From Sphingomonas sp. NBWT7 (lineage in GTDB: Bacteria; Pseudomonadota; Alphaproteobacteria; Sphingomonadales; Sphingomonadaceae), in assembly GCF_014217605.1 (NCBI RefSeq), contig NZ_CP043639.1:519501-583500 (forward strand): a stretch of DNA of 64,000 nt, in the 5' to 3' direction. The notes beneath the pieces are model-generated. The model was not told the DNA's origin. It was given only the letters and a program-made list of their open reading frames with translations, and did not search any database. This document shows positions 55,699 to 62,777 of the stretch, piece after piece (positions within the stretch are counted from its first letter, which is position 1; each line of letters opens with the position of its first letter). The position numbers and the translations under genes are program-made.

Positions 55699-57162
55699 TC
55701 AATCGTCCTGCCAACTGACGCCGTCGCGCTCTGTGAGCGCGATCGATGCGGCCGGGCCCCAGGTGCCGGCACTATAGTGCTTCGGCTTCATGTCGTTCGC
55801 CTTCCAGCCTTCGCGGATCGCGTCGATCCAGGTCCACTGCGCTTCCACCTCGTCGCGACGGACGAACAGGGTCTGGTCGCCCTCGATCAGGTCGAGCAGC
55901 AGACGTTCGTAGGCGATACGGCGGCGCGTGCCGGCGAATTCGGCATCAAGGCTGAGGTTGAGTGGCACCTCGCGCAGGCGGATGCCGTCGCGGTCGAGCC
56001 CCGGCTCCTTTGCCATCACCAGCAGCTGGATATATTCCTCGGGCTGCAGGCGGATGACGAGCATGTTGGGCTGCAGCAGACCGCCGCGGCCCGAGAACAT
56101 CGAGTGCGGGACCGGCTTGAACTGGATCGCAATCTCGCTGCGCCTCGTCGGCATGCGCTTGCCGGTGCGCAGATAGAAGGGCACGCCCTGCCAGCGCCAA
56201 TTGTCGAGATGCGCCTTGATCGCGACGAACGTCTCGGTGTGCGAATCCTTGCCGAGCTCCTCGTCATAGCCCTTGACGATCTCGCCCTTCACCGCACCGC
56301 CGAGATACTGGCCGATGACGGTACTGCCGGGCACTTCCTCCGGCTTCAGCTGACGCAGCGAGCGGAACACCTTCGCCTTCTCGTCGCGAATTTCGGTGAC
56401 GTCGTAGCGCGCGGGCGGCTCCATCGCGATCAGTGCGACGAGCTGGAGCATGTGGTTCGCCACCATGTCGCGCAGCGCGCCGGCGCCGTCGTAGTAGCTC
56501 GCGCGATCCTCCAGCCCGACCGTCTCGCTGATGGTGATTTGGACGTTGTCGATGCCCTGCGCGTTCCACACCGGCTCGAAGAAGGAATTGCCGAAGCGCA
56601 GCGCGAGGATGTTTTGCACCGTCTCCTTGCCGAGATAGTGGTCGATACGGAAGGTGCGCTCTTCCGGAAAGGCGGTGGCGACGGTGTCGTTGATCTCGCG
56701 GCTCGACGCGAGATCGTAGCCAAGCGGCTTCTCCAGCCCGATCCGCACCGTCTCACCGGCGAGCCCCGCATTGGCGAGACCGTGGATCACCTGTTCGAAC
56801 AGCGACGGCGCGGTCGAAAGGAAGATCGCCAGCCCGCCGGAGACGTCGCCGACCTTCGCCGCCAACTGATCGTAGTGATCGAGATCGGTCGCATCGAGCG
56901 GCTGGTAATGCAGTCGCTTGAGGAACGACGCGATCTTGCCCTTGTCCTTGCGGTCGTCCGGCAGGAATTCGTCGAGCGCGTCGCGCGCGAACTTGCGGTA
57001 GCTCTCGTCGTCGTGGTCCGAGCGTGCCGTGCCGGTGATCGTCAGCGCCTCGGGCAGCAGATTGTCGGCGTCGAGGCCGTACAGCGACGGCAGTAGCATG
57101 CGCTTCGCCAGATCGCCTGTCGCGCCGAACAACAGAAGCTTGGCTACCGGATCGCGTTGCAT
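55699..57162 (-). CDS. zwf: Glucose-6-phosphate dehydrogenase
   Basis: Zwf oxidises glucose 6-phosphate, the entry step to the Entner-Doudoroff and pentose phosphate routes. The 487-residue protein has the coenzyme motif LLLFGATGDLAKRML, the substrate-site RIDHYLGKETVQN with the catalytic histidine, and GLEDRASYYDGAGALRDMVANHM. Start ATG with AAGGAGC, an ideal ribosome site. The zwf-pgl-edd-glk-eda order follows the direction of flux except for glk. Confidence 0.97.
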   Translation of the reverse strand: MQRDPVAKLLLFGATGDLAKRMLLPSLYGLDADNLLPEALTITGTARSDHDDESYRKFARDALDEFLPDDRKDKGKIASFLKRLHYQPLDATDLDHYDQLAAKVGDVSGGLAIFLSTAPSLFEQVIHGLANAGLAGETVRIGLEKPLGYDLASSREINDTVATAFPEERTFRIDHYLGKETVQNILALRFGNSFFEPVWNAQGIDNVQITISETVGLEDRASYYDGAGALRDMVANHMLQLVALIAMEPPARYDVTEIRDEKAKVFRSLRQLKPEEVPGSTVIGQYLGGAVKGEIVKGYDEELGKDSHTETFVAIKAHLDNWRWQGVPFYLRTGKRMPTRRSEIAIQFKPVPHSMFSGRGGLLQPNMLVIRLQPEEYIQLLVMAKEPGLDRDGIRLREVPLNLSLDAEFAGTRRRIAYERLLLDLIEGDQTLFVRRDEVEAQWTWIDAIREGWKANDMKPKHYSAGTWGPAASIALTERDGVSWQDD

Positions 57163-57225
57163 GACAGCTCCTTGGGTCGTTCGATCAGCGTCGTTCGGTT
57201 GGCCGGCCGCCATGGGCAGCGGGGG

Positions 57226-58140
57226 TCAGACCACCAGCCCGGTCATCGGATCGGCGCCGATCATCAGGTTCAGATTCTGCACCGCCGCGCCGGCCGCGCC
57301 CTTGCCGAGATTGTCGAGCATCGCGACCAGGCGAGCCTGCGTGTTTCCGGCGTCGGCGAAGACCCACAGGTCGAGCCGGTCGTTGGGCGCGGCATGTTCG
57401 ACCAGCAGCAGCTCGTCGGGCTGATCGTCGTGCACGGTGATGAGCGGCGCGGCATCGAAGGCGGCGTGTAGCGCGCCGAGCATTGCGCCGCGCGACGGCG
57501 GAACGGGGAGGGCGGCGAGCGGCAGCGGCACTTCGACGATCATGCCGCGGAACGCGCGCGTGACATTGGGGGCGAAGAGCGGCGGATGCGCGAGCCCCGC
57601 GTGGCGCTGCATCTCCGACACGTGCTTATGCGCGAGCGAGAAGCCATAGCCGCGATAGGCGAGCTCGGGTTCCGCCGCGAAGCGAGCGATCAGCGCCTTA
57701 CCTCCGCCCGAATAGCCCGAGACCGCGTTGACGCTGAGCGGCCAATCCGCGGGCACGAGCCCGGCACGGACAAGCGGCGCAACGAGCGCAAGGAAGCCGG
57801 TAGGATAGCAGCCAGGGTTCGACACGCGCTTTGCATTCGCGATGTCGAAGCCGAGTTCGGGAAAGCCGTAGGTCCACCCGTCGGCGACGCGATGCGCGCT
57901 CGACGCATCGATCACGCTTGTTGCAGGATTGTCGATCAGCGCCACCGCCTCGCGCGCCGCATCGTCGGGCAAGCAGAGGATCACCATATCGGCGTCGTTG
58001 AGCGCGGCGCGGCGCGCGTCGGCGTCCTTGCGACGATCATCGGGCAGCGTGACCAGTGTCAGGTCGTCGCGTCCCGAGAGTCGCTCGGCGATCTCGAGAC
58101 CCGTGGTTCCGACTGCTCCGTCGATGAAGACGCGCATCAT
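57226..58140 (-). CDS. argC: N-acetyl-gamma-glutamyl-phosphate reductase, type 2
   Basis: ArgC reduces N-acetylglutamyl phosphate in arginine synthesis. The 304-residue short (type 2) form has VFIDGAVGTTGLEIAERL, nucleophile C111 in SNPGCYPTGFLAL, SGYSGGGKALI and the histidine in LAHKHVSEMQRHAGL. It overlaps the SH3-like gene by ATGA. Confidence 0.95.
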   Translation of the reverse strand: MMRVFIDGAVGTTGLEIAERLSGRDDLTLVTLPDDRRKDADARRAALNDADMVILCLPDDAAREAVALIDNPATSVIDASSAHRVADGWTYGFPELGFDIANAKRVSNPGCYPTGFLALVAPLVRAGLVPADWPLSVNAVSGYSGGGKALIARFAAEPELAYRGYGFSLAHKHVSEMQRHAGLAHPPLFAPNVTRAFRGMIVEVPLPLAALPVPPSRGAMLGALHAAFDAAPLITVHDDQPDELLLVEHAAPNDRLDLWVFADAGNTQARLVAMLDNLGKGAAGAAVQNLNLMIGADPMTGLVV

Positions 58141-58511
58141 GCCGGCTGGCCGAGCGCTTCTGCGTCGAGATAGCCGACAAAGCCGCTCGCCGGCGCGACG
58201 CCCCATGCGATCGCTCCCGTCACGTCGAGCAGCTCGAACACGTCGCCCGCGTGCAATACGACGAGGACGCCGCCGTCCGGTTTACGCTCCGCGCGAAGTG
58301 CCGCTTCTTTGACGAGTGGAAGGGGAATGGCTTCGGCATAATGCGGCGCAAAGACTTTCTCGGCGAGTCGGACGTCAGCGATGTCGGGGCGGATTGCCTC
58401 GCGCGTCGGATCGAATGCGCGCGAGCGTCCGGTAAGCGCGAACGACCTACGCGCTGGCGCGGCGCTGAGGGGGCTCTTCTCCCTCGCCGATGAACTGACC
58501 GAACTCCTCAA
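58137..58511 (-). CDS. SH3-like domain protein with problematic start
   Basis: The recognisable part is SFALTGRSRAFDPTREAIRPDIADVRLAEKV... through LLDVTGAIAWGVAPASGFVGYL, an SH3b-like fold resembling the N-terminal part of sphingomonad NlpC/P60 or SH3 proteins. No ATG, GTG or TTG lies in frame at the point where this homology begins, just after the marR stop. The nearest usable codon is a TTG at 58511, 65 bases inside marR, with GGGG upstream; an ATG at 58571 is further inside. Either a long overlap with marR or loss of the normal start must be assumed. Function unknown. Confidence 0.55.
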   Translation of the reverse strand: MRSSVSSSAREKSPLSAAPARRSFALTGRSRAFDPTREAIRPDIADVRLAEKVFAPHYAEAIPLPLVKEAALRAERKPDGGVLVVLHAGDVFELLDVTGAIAWGVAPASGFVGYLDAEALGQPA

Positions 58512-58791
58512 GAAAATCTGCCCCTTCGGATGTGCGTGCGACGAAGATATTACGCTTGTCGCTGTCGTCACGCTGGCGCCGCAGATAGCCGAGCGCGCCG
58601 AGCCTGTTCAAGGCGCGAGTGACGACGGGTTTCGAGACATTGAGAATACGGGCAAGGCCGCGTACCGTGTGCGGGCCGGGTTTGAGGTAGACGACGAGCA
58701 ACAGCGCCATCTGCCGATTGGTCAGATCAGGCTCGCCCGAGCGAACGTAATCGACCAACGTCTTCATCCATGAGCTCAGCTCTGTATTCAT
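58447..58791 (-). CDS. MarR-family winged-helix regulator
   Basis: From ATG (MNTELSSWMKTLVDYV) the product has 114 residues; a GTG at 58872 would add 27. The winged helix shows LTNRQMALLLVVYLKPGPHTVRGLARILNVSKPVVTRALNRLGALGYLRRQRDDSDKRNIFV, with the recognition helix around SKPVVTRALNRL and the wing DDSDKR. No ligand cysteine is present. Targets unknown; the neighbouring argC/SH3 genes or its own promoter are possible. Confidence 0.85.
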   Translation of the reverse strand: MNTELSSWMKTLVDYVRSGEPDLTNRQMALLLVVYLKPGPHTVRGLARILNVSKPVVTRALNRLGALGYLRRQRDDSDKRNIFVARTSEGADFLEEFGQFIGEGEEPPQRRASA

Positions 58792-58946
58792 GAAGCTCGC
58801 CACGGTACATCTTCCGGGTTCGGGGACCGGATGGTCCAGCCGTTCGCGAGAGTTAACGTCCTCCTGCGCCACTGGTTTCAGCCCCGTGACGAATTCGGCA
58901 GGCTACTCGTTTTCCGGACGTACGACCGGTCGGACGACGGCGGCAG

Positions 58947-58974
58947 TTGATCGCGCGGGGGGCTCGCCCTATGT
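58947..58974 (+). promoter_or_regulatory. Possible promoter of secG
   Basis: TTGATC (58947-58952) and CTATGT (58969-58974), spacer 16, lie 44 bases before the secG ATG. Confidence 0.35.
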
Positions 58975-59017
58975 GCGCGCATCCGCTTCGGGCGGCCGGC
59001 CAACGATCGAGACTTGC

Positions 59018-59407
59018 ATGTTCACCTTCCTCCTCGTCCTTCAGGCGATCATCGCCGCCGCCCTCGTGACGGTGATCCTGATGCAGCGATCGGAGGGGGG
59101 CGGGCTTACCACCGGTGGTAGCCCGTCGGGACTGATGTCGGCGCGCGGCGCGGCCGATTTGCTGACGCGCGCGACGGCGGTCCTGGCAAGCGCGTTCGTG
59201 TTGCTGTCGATCGGCCTGGCGGTGCTCGCCGCGACTCGCGGCGGGACCAGCGTCGATACCTCGCTCGAGCGGACGGTTCCCGTTACCGCACCGGCGCCTG
59301 CGCCTAAAGCCGATGGCGCGCCCTTTGCGGGTGCGCAGGACGAGGCCGCGCGGGCCGCAGCGAACGCGTCTACGCCGGCCGACAACGGCGTGCCGCTCGC
59401 CAACTGA
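59018..59407 (+). CDS. secG: Preprotein translocase subunit SecG
   Basis: SecG assists SecYEG. The 129-residue protein has two transmembrane helices (about 2-21 and 52-75) flanking the conserved cytoplasmic loop MQRSEGGGLTTGGSPSGLMSARGAADLLTRATAVLA. A long Ala/Pro-rich C-terminal tail (from about 85) follows, longer than in enterics. secG-pyrG adjacency is common in alphaproteobacteria. Confidence 0.94.
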   Translation: MFTFLLVLQAIIAAALVTVILMQRSEGGGLTTGGSPSGLMSARGAADLLTRATAVLASAFVLLSIGLAVLAATRGGTSVDTSLERTVPVTAPAPAPKADGAPFAGAQDEAARAAANASTPADNGVPLAN

Positions 59408-59431
59408 TCGTACCGCTTCGCCGGTTTCGCG

Positions 59432-59453
59432 GCGCCTGCGCGTGCGCAGGCGC
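59432..59453 (+). repeat. Perfect palindrome between secG and pyrG
   Basis: Two ten-base arms (59432-59441 and 59444-59453, starting GCGCCTGCGC) are separated by two bases and followed by TTGTTC. It could be a weak terminator of secG or a regulatory hairpin ahead of pyrG. Confidence 0.5.
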
Positions 59454-59492
59454 TTGTTCCCCATGCCTGATAAAGAGTAGTCCGATATCCCC

Positions 59493-61127
59493 ATGGCGCG
59501 GTTCATTTTCATCACCGGCGGCGTGGTCTCCTCGCTCGGCAAAGGTCTGATGGCGGCAAGCCTTGCCGCCCTGTTGCAGGCGCGTGGCTATCGCGTGCGG
59601 ATCCGCAAGTTCGATCCCTATCTGAACGTCGATCCGGGCACGATGAGCCCGTACCAGCACGGCGAGGTCTACGTTACCGACGACGGCGCGGAGACCGACC
59701 TCGACCTCGGCCATTACGAGCGCTTCACCGGCGTTGCCGCGCGGCAGAGCGACAATGTAACGTCGGGGCGCATCTATCAGCAGATCATCCAGCGCGAGCG
59801 GCGCGGTGACTATCTCGGCGCCACGGTGCAGGTTATCCCGCACGTCACCGATGCGATCAAGGCGTTCGCGAAAGATCAGACCGACGATCTCGACTTCGTG
59901 CTGTGCGAGATCGGCGGGACGGTCGGCGATATCGAATCGCTGCCGTTCATCGAGGCGATCCGCCAGCTCAAGAACGAGGTCGGCCGCGGCAACGCGATCA
60001 GCGTCCACGTCACGCTGGTGCCGTATATTGCCGCGGCGGGTGAGCTGAAGACCAAGCCGACGCAGCATTCGGTGCGCGAACTCGCCGCGCTCGGCGTACA
60101 GCCCGACGTACTGGTTTGCCGATGCGAAAAGCCGCTGCCGCCGTCGGATCGCGCCAAGATCGCGCTGTTCTGCAACGTGCCCGAGACCGCCGTCATCCCG
60201 GCGCTGGATGCAAAGAGCATCTACGCCGTTCCGCTGCAATATCATGGCGAGGGGCTCGATACCGAGGTGCTGCGCGCGTTCGGCATCACGCCGTCGTCGG
60301 CGCCCGACCTGTCGCGCTGGACCGAGATCGTCGATCGCCTGACCAATCCCGAGGGGGAGGTGACGATCGGCGTCGTCGGTAAGTATGTCGGGCTGCAGGA
60401 CGCGTACAAGTCGCTCAACGAGGCGCTGGTGCACGGCGGGATCGCCAATCGCGTCAAGGTCAACATCCGCTGGATCGACGCAGAGCTGTTCGAGAACGAC
60501 GATGCGGAGATCGCAGCGCATCTCGAGCCGTGCGACGCGATCCTCGTGCCCGGCGCCTTCGGCGAGCGCGGCGCGGAGGGCAAGATCGCCAGCGTCCGCT
60601 TCGCCCGCGAGCGCGAGATCCCCTATTTCGGCATCTGTTTCGGCATGCAGATGGCGTGCGTCGAGGGTGCGCGCGACCTCGCGGGGATCAAGGACGCGTC
60701 GTCGACCGAGTTCGGGCCGACGAGCGAGCCCGTCGTCGGGCTGATCACTGAGTGGATGGGACGCGACGGGCTGGAGAAGCGCGAGGCGGAGGGCGACCTC
60801 GGCGGTACGATGCGGCTCGGCGCGTACGAGGCGAAGCTCGACGGGAACAGCGTCGTCGGTTCGATCTACGGCGACACGACGATCTTCGAGCGGCACCGCC
60901 ACCGCTACGAGGTGAACACCGGCTACAAGGAAGCGCTCGAGAAGGGCGGGCTGGTGTTCTCGGGCATGTCACCTGACGGGACGCTGCCCGAGATTGTCGA
61001 GCGGCCCGACCATCCGTGGTTCGTCGGCGTGCAATTCCACCCCGAGCTGAAATCCAAGCCGTTCGACCCGCATCCGCTATTCGCTAGCTTCATCGGTGCC
61101 GCGGTGAAGCAGAGCCGGCTTGTCTGA
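59493..61127 (+). CDS. pyrG: CTP synthase
   Basis: PyrG aminates UTP to CTP using glutamine. The 544-residue protein has the synthetase domain ([37 protein letters not shown]) and a class I glutamine amidotransferase domain with nucleophile in [11 protein letters not shown] and the catalytic histidine/glutamate in [12 protein letters not shown]. Length is standard. The NUDIX pseudogene starts within its last codons. Confidence 0.98.
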   Translation: MARFIFITGGVVSSLGKGLMAASLAALLQARGYRVRIRKFDPYLNVDPGTMSPYQHGEVYVTDDGAETDLDLGHYERFTGVAARQSDNVTSGRIYQQIIQRERRGDYLGATVQVIPHVTDAIKAFAKDQTDDLDFVLCEIGGTVGDIESLPFIEAIRQLKNEVGRGNAISVHVTLVPYIAAAGELKTKPTQHSVRELAALGVQPDVLVCRCEKPLPPSDRAKIALFCNVPETAVIPALDAKSIYAVPLQYHGEGLDTEVLRAFGITPSSAPDLSRWTEIVDRLTNPEGEVTIGVVGKYVGLQDAYKSLNEALVHGGIANRVKVNIRWIDAELFENDDAEIAAHLEPCDAILVPGAFGERGAEGKIASVRFAREREIPYFGICFGMQMACVEGARDLAGIKDASSTEFGPTSEPVVGLITEWMGRDGLEKREAEGDLGGTMRLGAYEAKLDGNSVVGSIYGDTTIFERHRHRYEVNTGYKEALEKGGLVFSGMSPDGTLPEIVERPDHPWFVGVQFHPELKSKPFDPHPLFASFIGAAVKQSRLV

Positions 61128-61652
61128 CGACATCGACCTGCCACCGTGGCGGGTGGAGGCGTCGCGCTACGTGATTGACGATACCTGGTTGCGCGTGCGC
61201 GCCGACGATTGCGTGGCGAACGACGGCGTGCGGATCGCGTCGTTAAACATTCCGACTGGTGATCGTCGTCGCGTCGACGATGAAGGATGCCTGCTGCTCG
61301 TCAATCAACATCGCCACGGCTGGGGCGTTGTCTCATGTGAGCAGCCGATCGACGCGGTCGATCCGGAGGATGCCGACATCGTCTCCGCGGGCCGGCGCGA
61401 GCTACTTGAAATGACGGGATATGGTGGTGGCAGTTAGCGGTAGGCCGCGACGCTGGCGCCAAATCAGGCGAATCGCTGCCGCATGGTGCTCGCGACCCGC
61501 GTCACCAGGTTCGCGGAGCCGCAGGACGCGCCTACCGAGCGCTTGCACCTCGTTCGCCATTCGTTCGCCGAAGCGGTCTCAATCGCTCAAAACGGGGCAT
61601 CGTTCAGGCAATGCATGTCGCGGCACTCGCGATCGAGTTACCCGATTACTAG
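61120..61652 (+). pseudogene. Decayed NUDIX hydrolase
   Basis: A NUDIX hydrolase like ADP-ribose pyrophosphatase can be followed from TTG at 61120 (ASRYVIDDTWLRVRADDC), but it is broken. TAG stops occur in frame at 61435 and 61441; the same frame then continues with APNQANRCRMVLATRVTRFA to SIAQNG. A one-base loss in a G run near 61597-61600 shifts to another frame that gives GIVQAMHVAALAIELPDY and a stop at 61650. The Nudix box is also degenerate: the GG of LPGG is PID and the REL-x-EE core reads RRELLEMTGY, losing a metal-binding glutamate. Three independent lesions make this a pseudogene. Confidence 0.85.
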
Positions 61653-61745
61653 TCGCCGGCGAGTGCTATAATCGCGCGGCGATCGGCGTGACGAAGGCGC
61701 CCGGACCAATCGGCCCGGACGCCCCACGACGCCTCTCAAGGGAGC

Positions 61746-61769
61746 AAAAAGGCGCCGAACTGTCGCGCC
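61746..61769 (-). terminator. Terminator of hsp20
   Basis: On the minus strand a GGCGC/GCGCC stem (61765-61769 with 61751-61755, nine-base loop) is followed by TTTTT (61746-61750), five bases after the hsp20 stop. Confidence 0.6.
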
Positions 61770-61773
61770 GACG

Positions 61774-62244
61774 TCACGCCGCCTGGGCGGTGTCCGCGTC
61801 GCGCTTGTCCTCGACCACCGTCGGCTTCTGCCCGGTCTTTATCGAGATGCTCTTGGGCTTCATCGCCTCGGGCACTTCGCGGACCAGATCGACGACGAGC
61901 AGACCGTCATTCAGCCGCGCGTCCTCGACGAAGACGAAGTCGGCAAGCTCGAAGCGGCGTTCGAAGCTGCGCGTGGCGATGCCGACGTGCAGGAAATTCG
62001 GGCCATTCGCCTTGTCGTCCTTCTTGCCGGCGACGAGCAGCAGATTCTGCTGTGCTGTGATCTCGATCTCGTCACGCGAGAAGCCGGCGACCGCAAGCGT
62101 GATGCGGTAGCGATCCTCGGCGAGCCGCTCGAGGTTGAACGGCGGATAATTTTCACTCGTCGCGCGGGTATTGGCTTCGATGAGGTCGAACAGACGGTCG
62201 AAGCCGATGGTCGAACGACGATAAGGGGTAAGATCTAGACGCAT
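61774..62244 (-). CDS. hsp20: Small heat-shock protein, Hsp20/IbpA type
   Basis: The 156-residue alpha-crystallin-type holdase starts MRLDLTPYRRSTIGFDRLFDLIE, as in class A bacterial sHsps. The crystallin core includes YRITLAVAGFSRDEIEITAQQNLLLVAGKK, GIATRSFERRFELADFV and DGLLVVDLVREVPE; a C-terminal PKSISIK replaces the classical IxI motif with I-S-I. It binds unfolding proteins at high temperature. GGAGGA precedes the ATG and is predicted to be sequestered (see leader). Confidence 0.95.
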   Translation of the reverse strand: MRLDLTPYRRSTIGFDRLFDLIEANTRATSENYPPFNLERLAEDRYRITLAVAGFSRDEIEITAQQNLLLVAGKKDDKANGPNFLHVGIATRSFERRFELADFVFVEDARLNDGLLVVDLVREVPEAMKPKSISIKTGQKPTVVEDKRDADTAQAA

Positions 62245-62332
62245 CTTCCAAGTCCTCCAATGAGCGAGTTGAAAAGCAGCAGCGTGCACGGCGGCCCCGC
62301 TGCTGTCTGCACGGCCCATAGCGGCGCCACGC
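62245..62332 (-). promoter_or_regulatory. ROSE-type RNA thermometer in the hsp20 leader
   Basis: Just before the start, CTCGCT lies four bases upstream of GGAGGA. The pairs U-A, C-G, C-G, U-A, C-G form with one bulged G and an AUUG loop, hiding the Shine-Dalgarno. This is the YUYGCU arrangement of ROSE elements. Upstream, an eight-pair hairpin (62277-62284 with 62298-62305) fits the accessory stems of ROSE leaders. It should melt on heating to allow hsp20 translation. Confidence 0.7.
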
Positions 62333-62339
62333 CCGAAAG

Positions 62340-62367
62340 ATTTGGTACCGGCACAACCGTTTTCAAG
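62340..62367 (-). promoter_or_regulatory. RpoH (sigma-32)-like promoter of hsp20
   Basis: On the minus strand CTTGAAA (62361-62367) and CCAAAT (62340-62345) are 15 bases apart, close to the alphaproteobacterial heat-shock consensus. Transcription would start near 62333, at the ROSE leader. Confidence 0.55.
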
Positions 62368-62777
62368 GGTCGCGGCATGCCGACATTCAGGCTCGTAGGA
62401 CCGACGATGCCATCACACGGTTGATCACTTGATGGCGCGCAAACAAAGCGGCGGCGCCGCAAGAAGATCGCAAGCATAAGGTGGCCGGTGCAGTCGGCCA
62501 TAAAAGCAAACGCCCGGATCGTTTCCGACCCGGGCGCCTGCGTGACGATCACTCGTCAGCCCCCTTTGTTGCTCCCGCCCGCACGCCTTTACAGGCGGAG
62601 CTGAAAGCTTTTTCCCCGAACCACGGCCATTGCCTGTGTGCCAGTGACTTATTGCTAGGTTGAGCCTCGGCGCGCGTCCACCAAAATGAACGGGAGCTAA
62701 ACCGAATGCGGCGCGCGTGTGACGATTCCGCAACAGCGCCGTTGCCAGCGAAAGGCGGCGTGGGTAGAGCGCGCGGC
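62368..62777. other. Intergenic region without a supported protein gene
   Basis: The 410 bases between the hsp20 promoter and lolC hold no frame with convincing start, ribosome site and composition; the frames present look like GC-rich chance frames. What it does hold is a strong minus-strand terminator at 62501-62536 and, upstream of it, about 150-200 bases that may encode a small RNA. The lolC promoter should also lie here but was not identified. Confidence 0.5.
62501..62536 (-). terminator. Orphan intrinsic terminator
   Basis: On the minus strand an 11-pair stem (62526-62536 with 62511-62521) closes a GAAA loop and is followed by TTTGCTTTT. No minus-strand gene precedes it, so it probably ends an unannotated small RNA. 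Confidence 0.75.

Noticed and set aside
62501..62720. tmRNA or 6S RNA as identity of the suspected small RNA
   Set aside because: No tmRNA tRNA-like ends or tag sequence, and no 6S central bubble pattern could be recognised.
62425..62733. 102-codon minus-strand frame upstream of lolC
   Set aside because: It runs through the orphan terminator, has no ribosome site and no domain-like composition.
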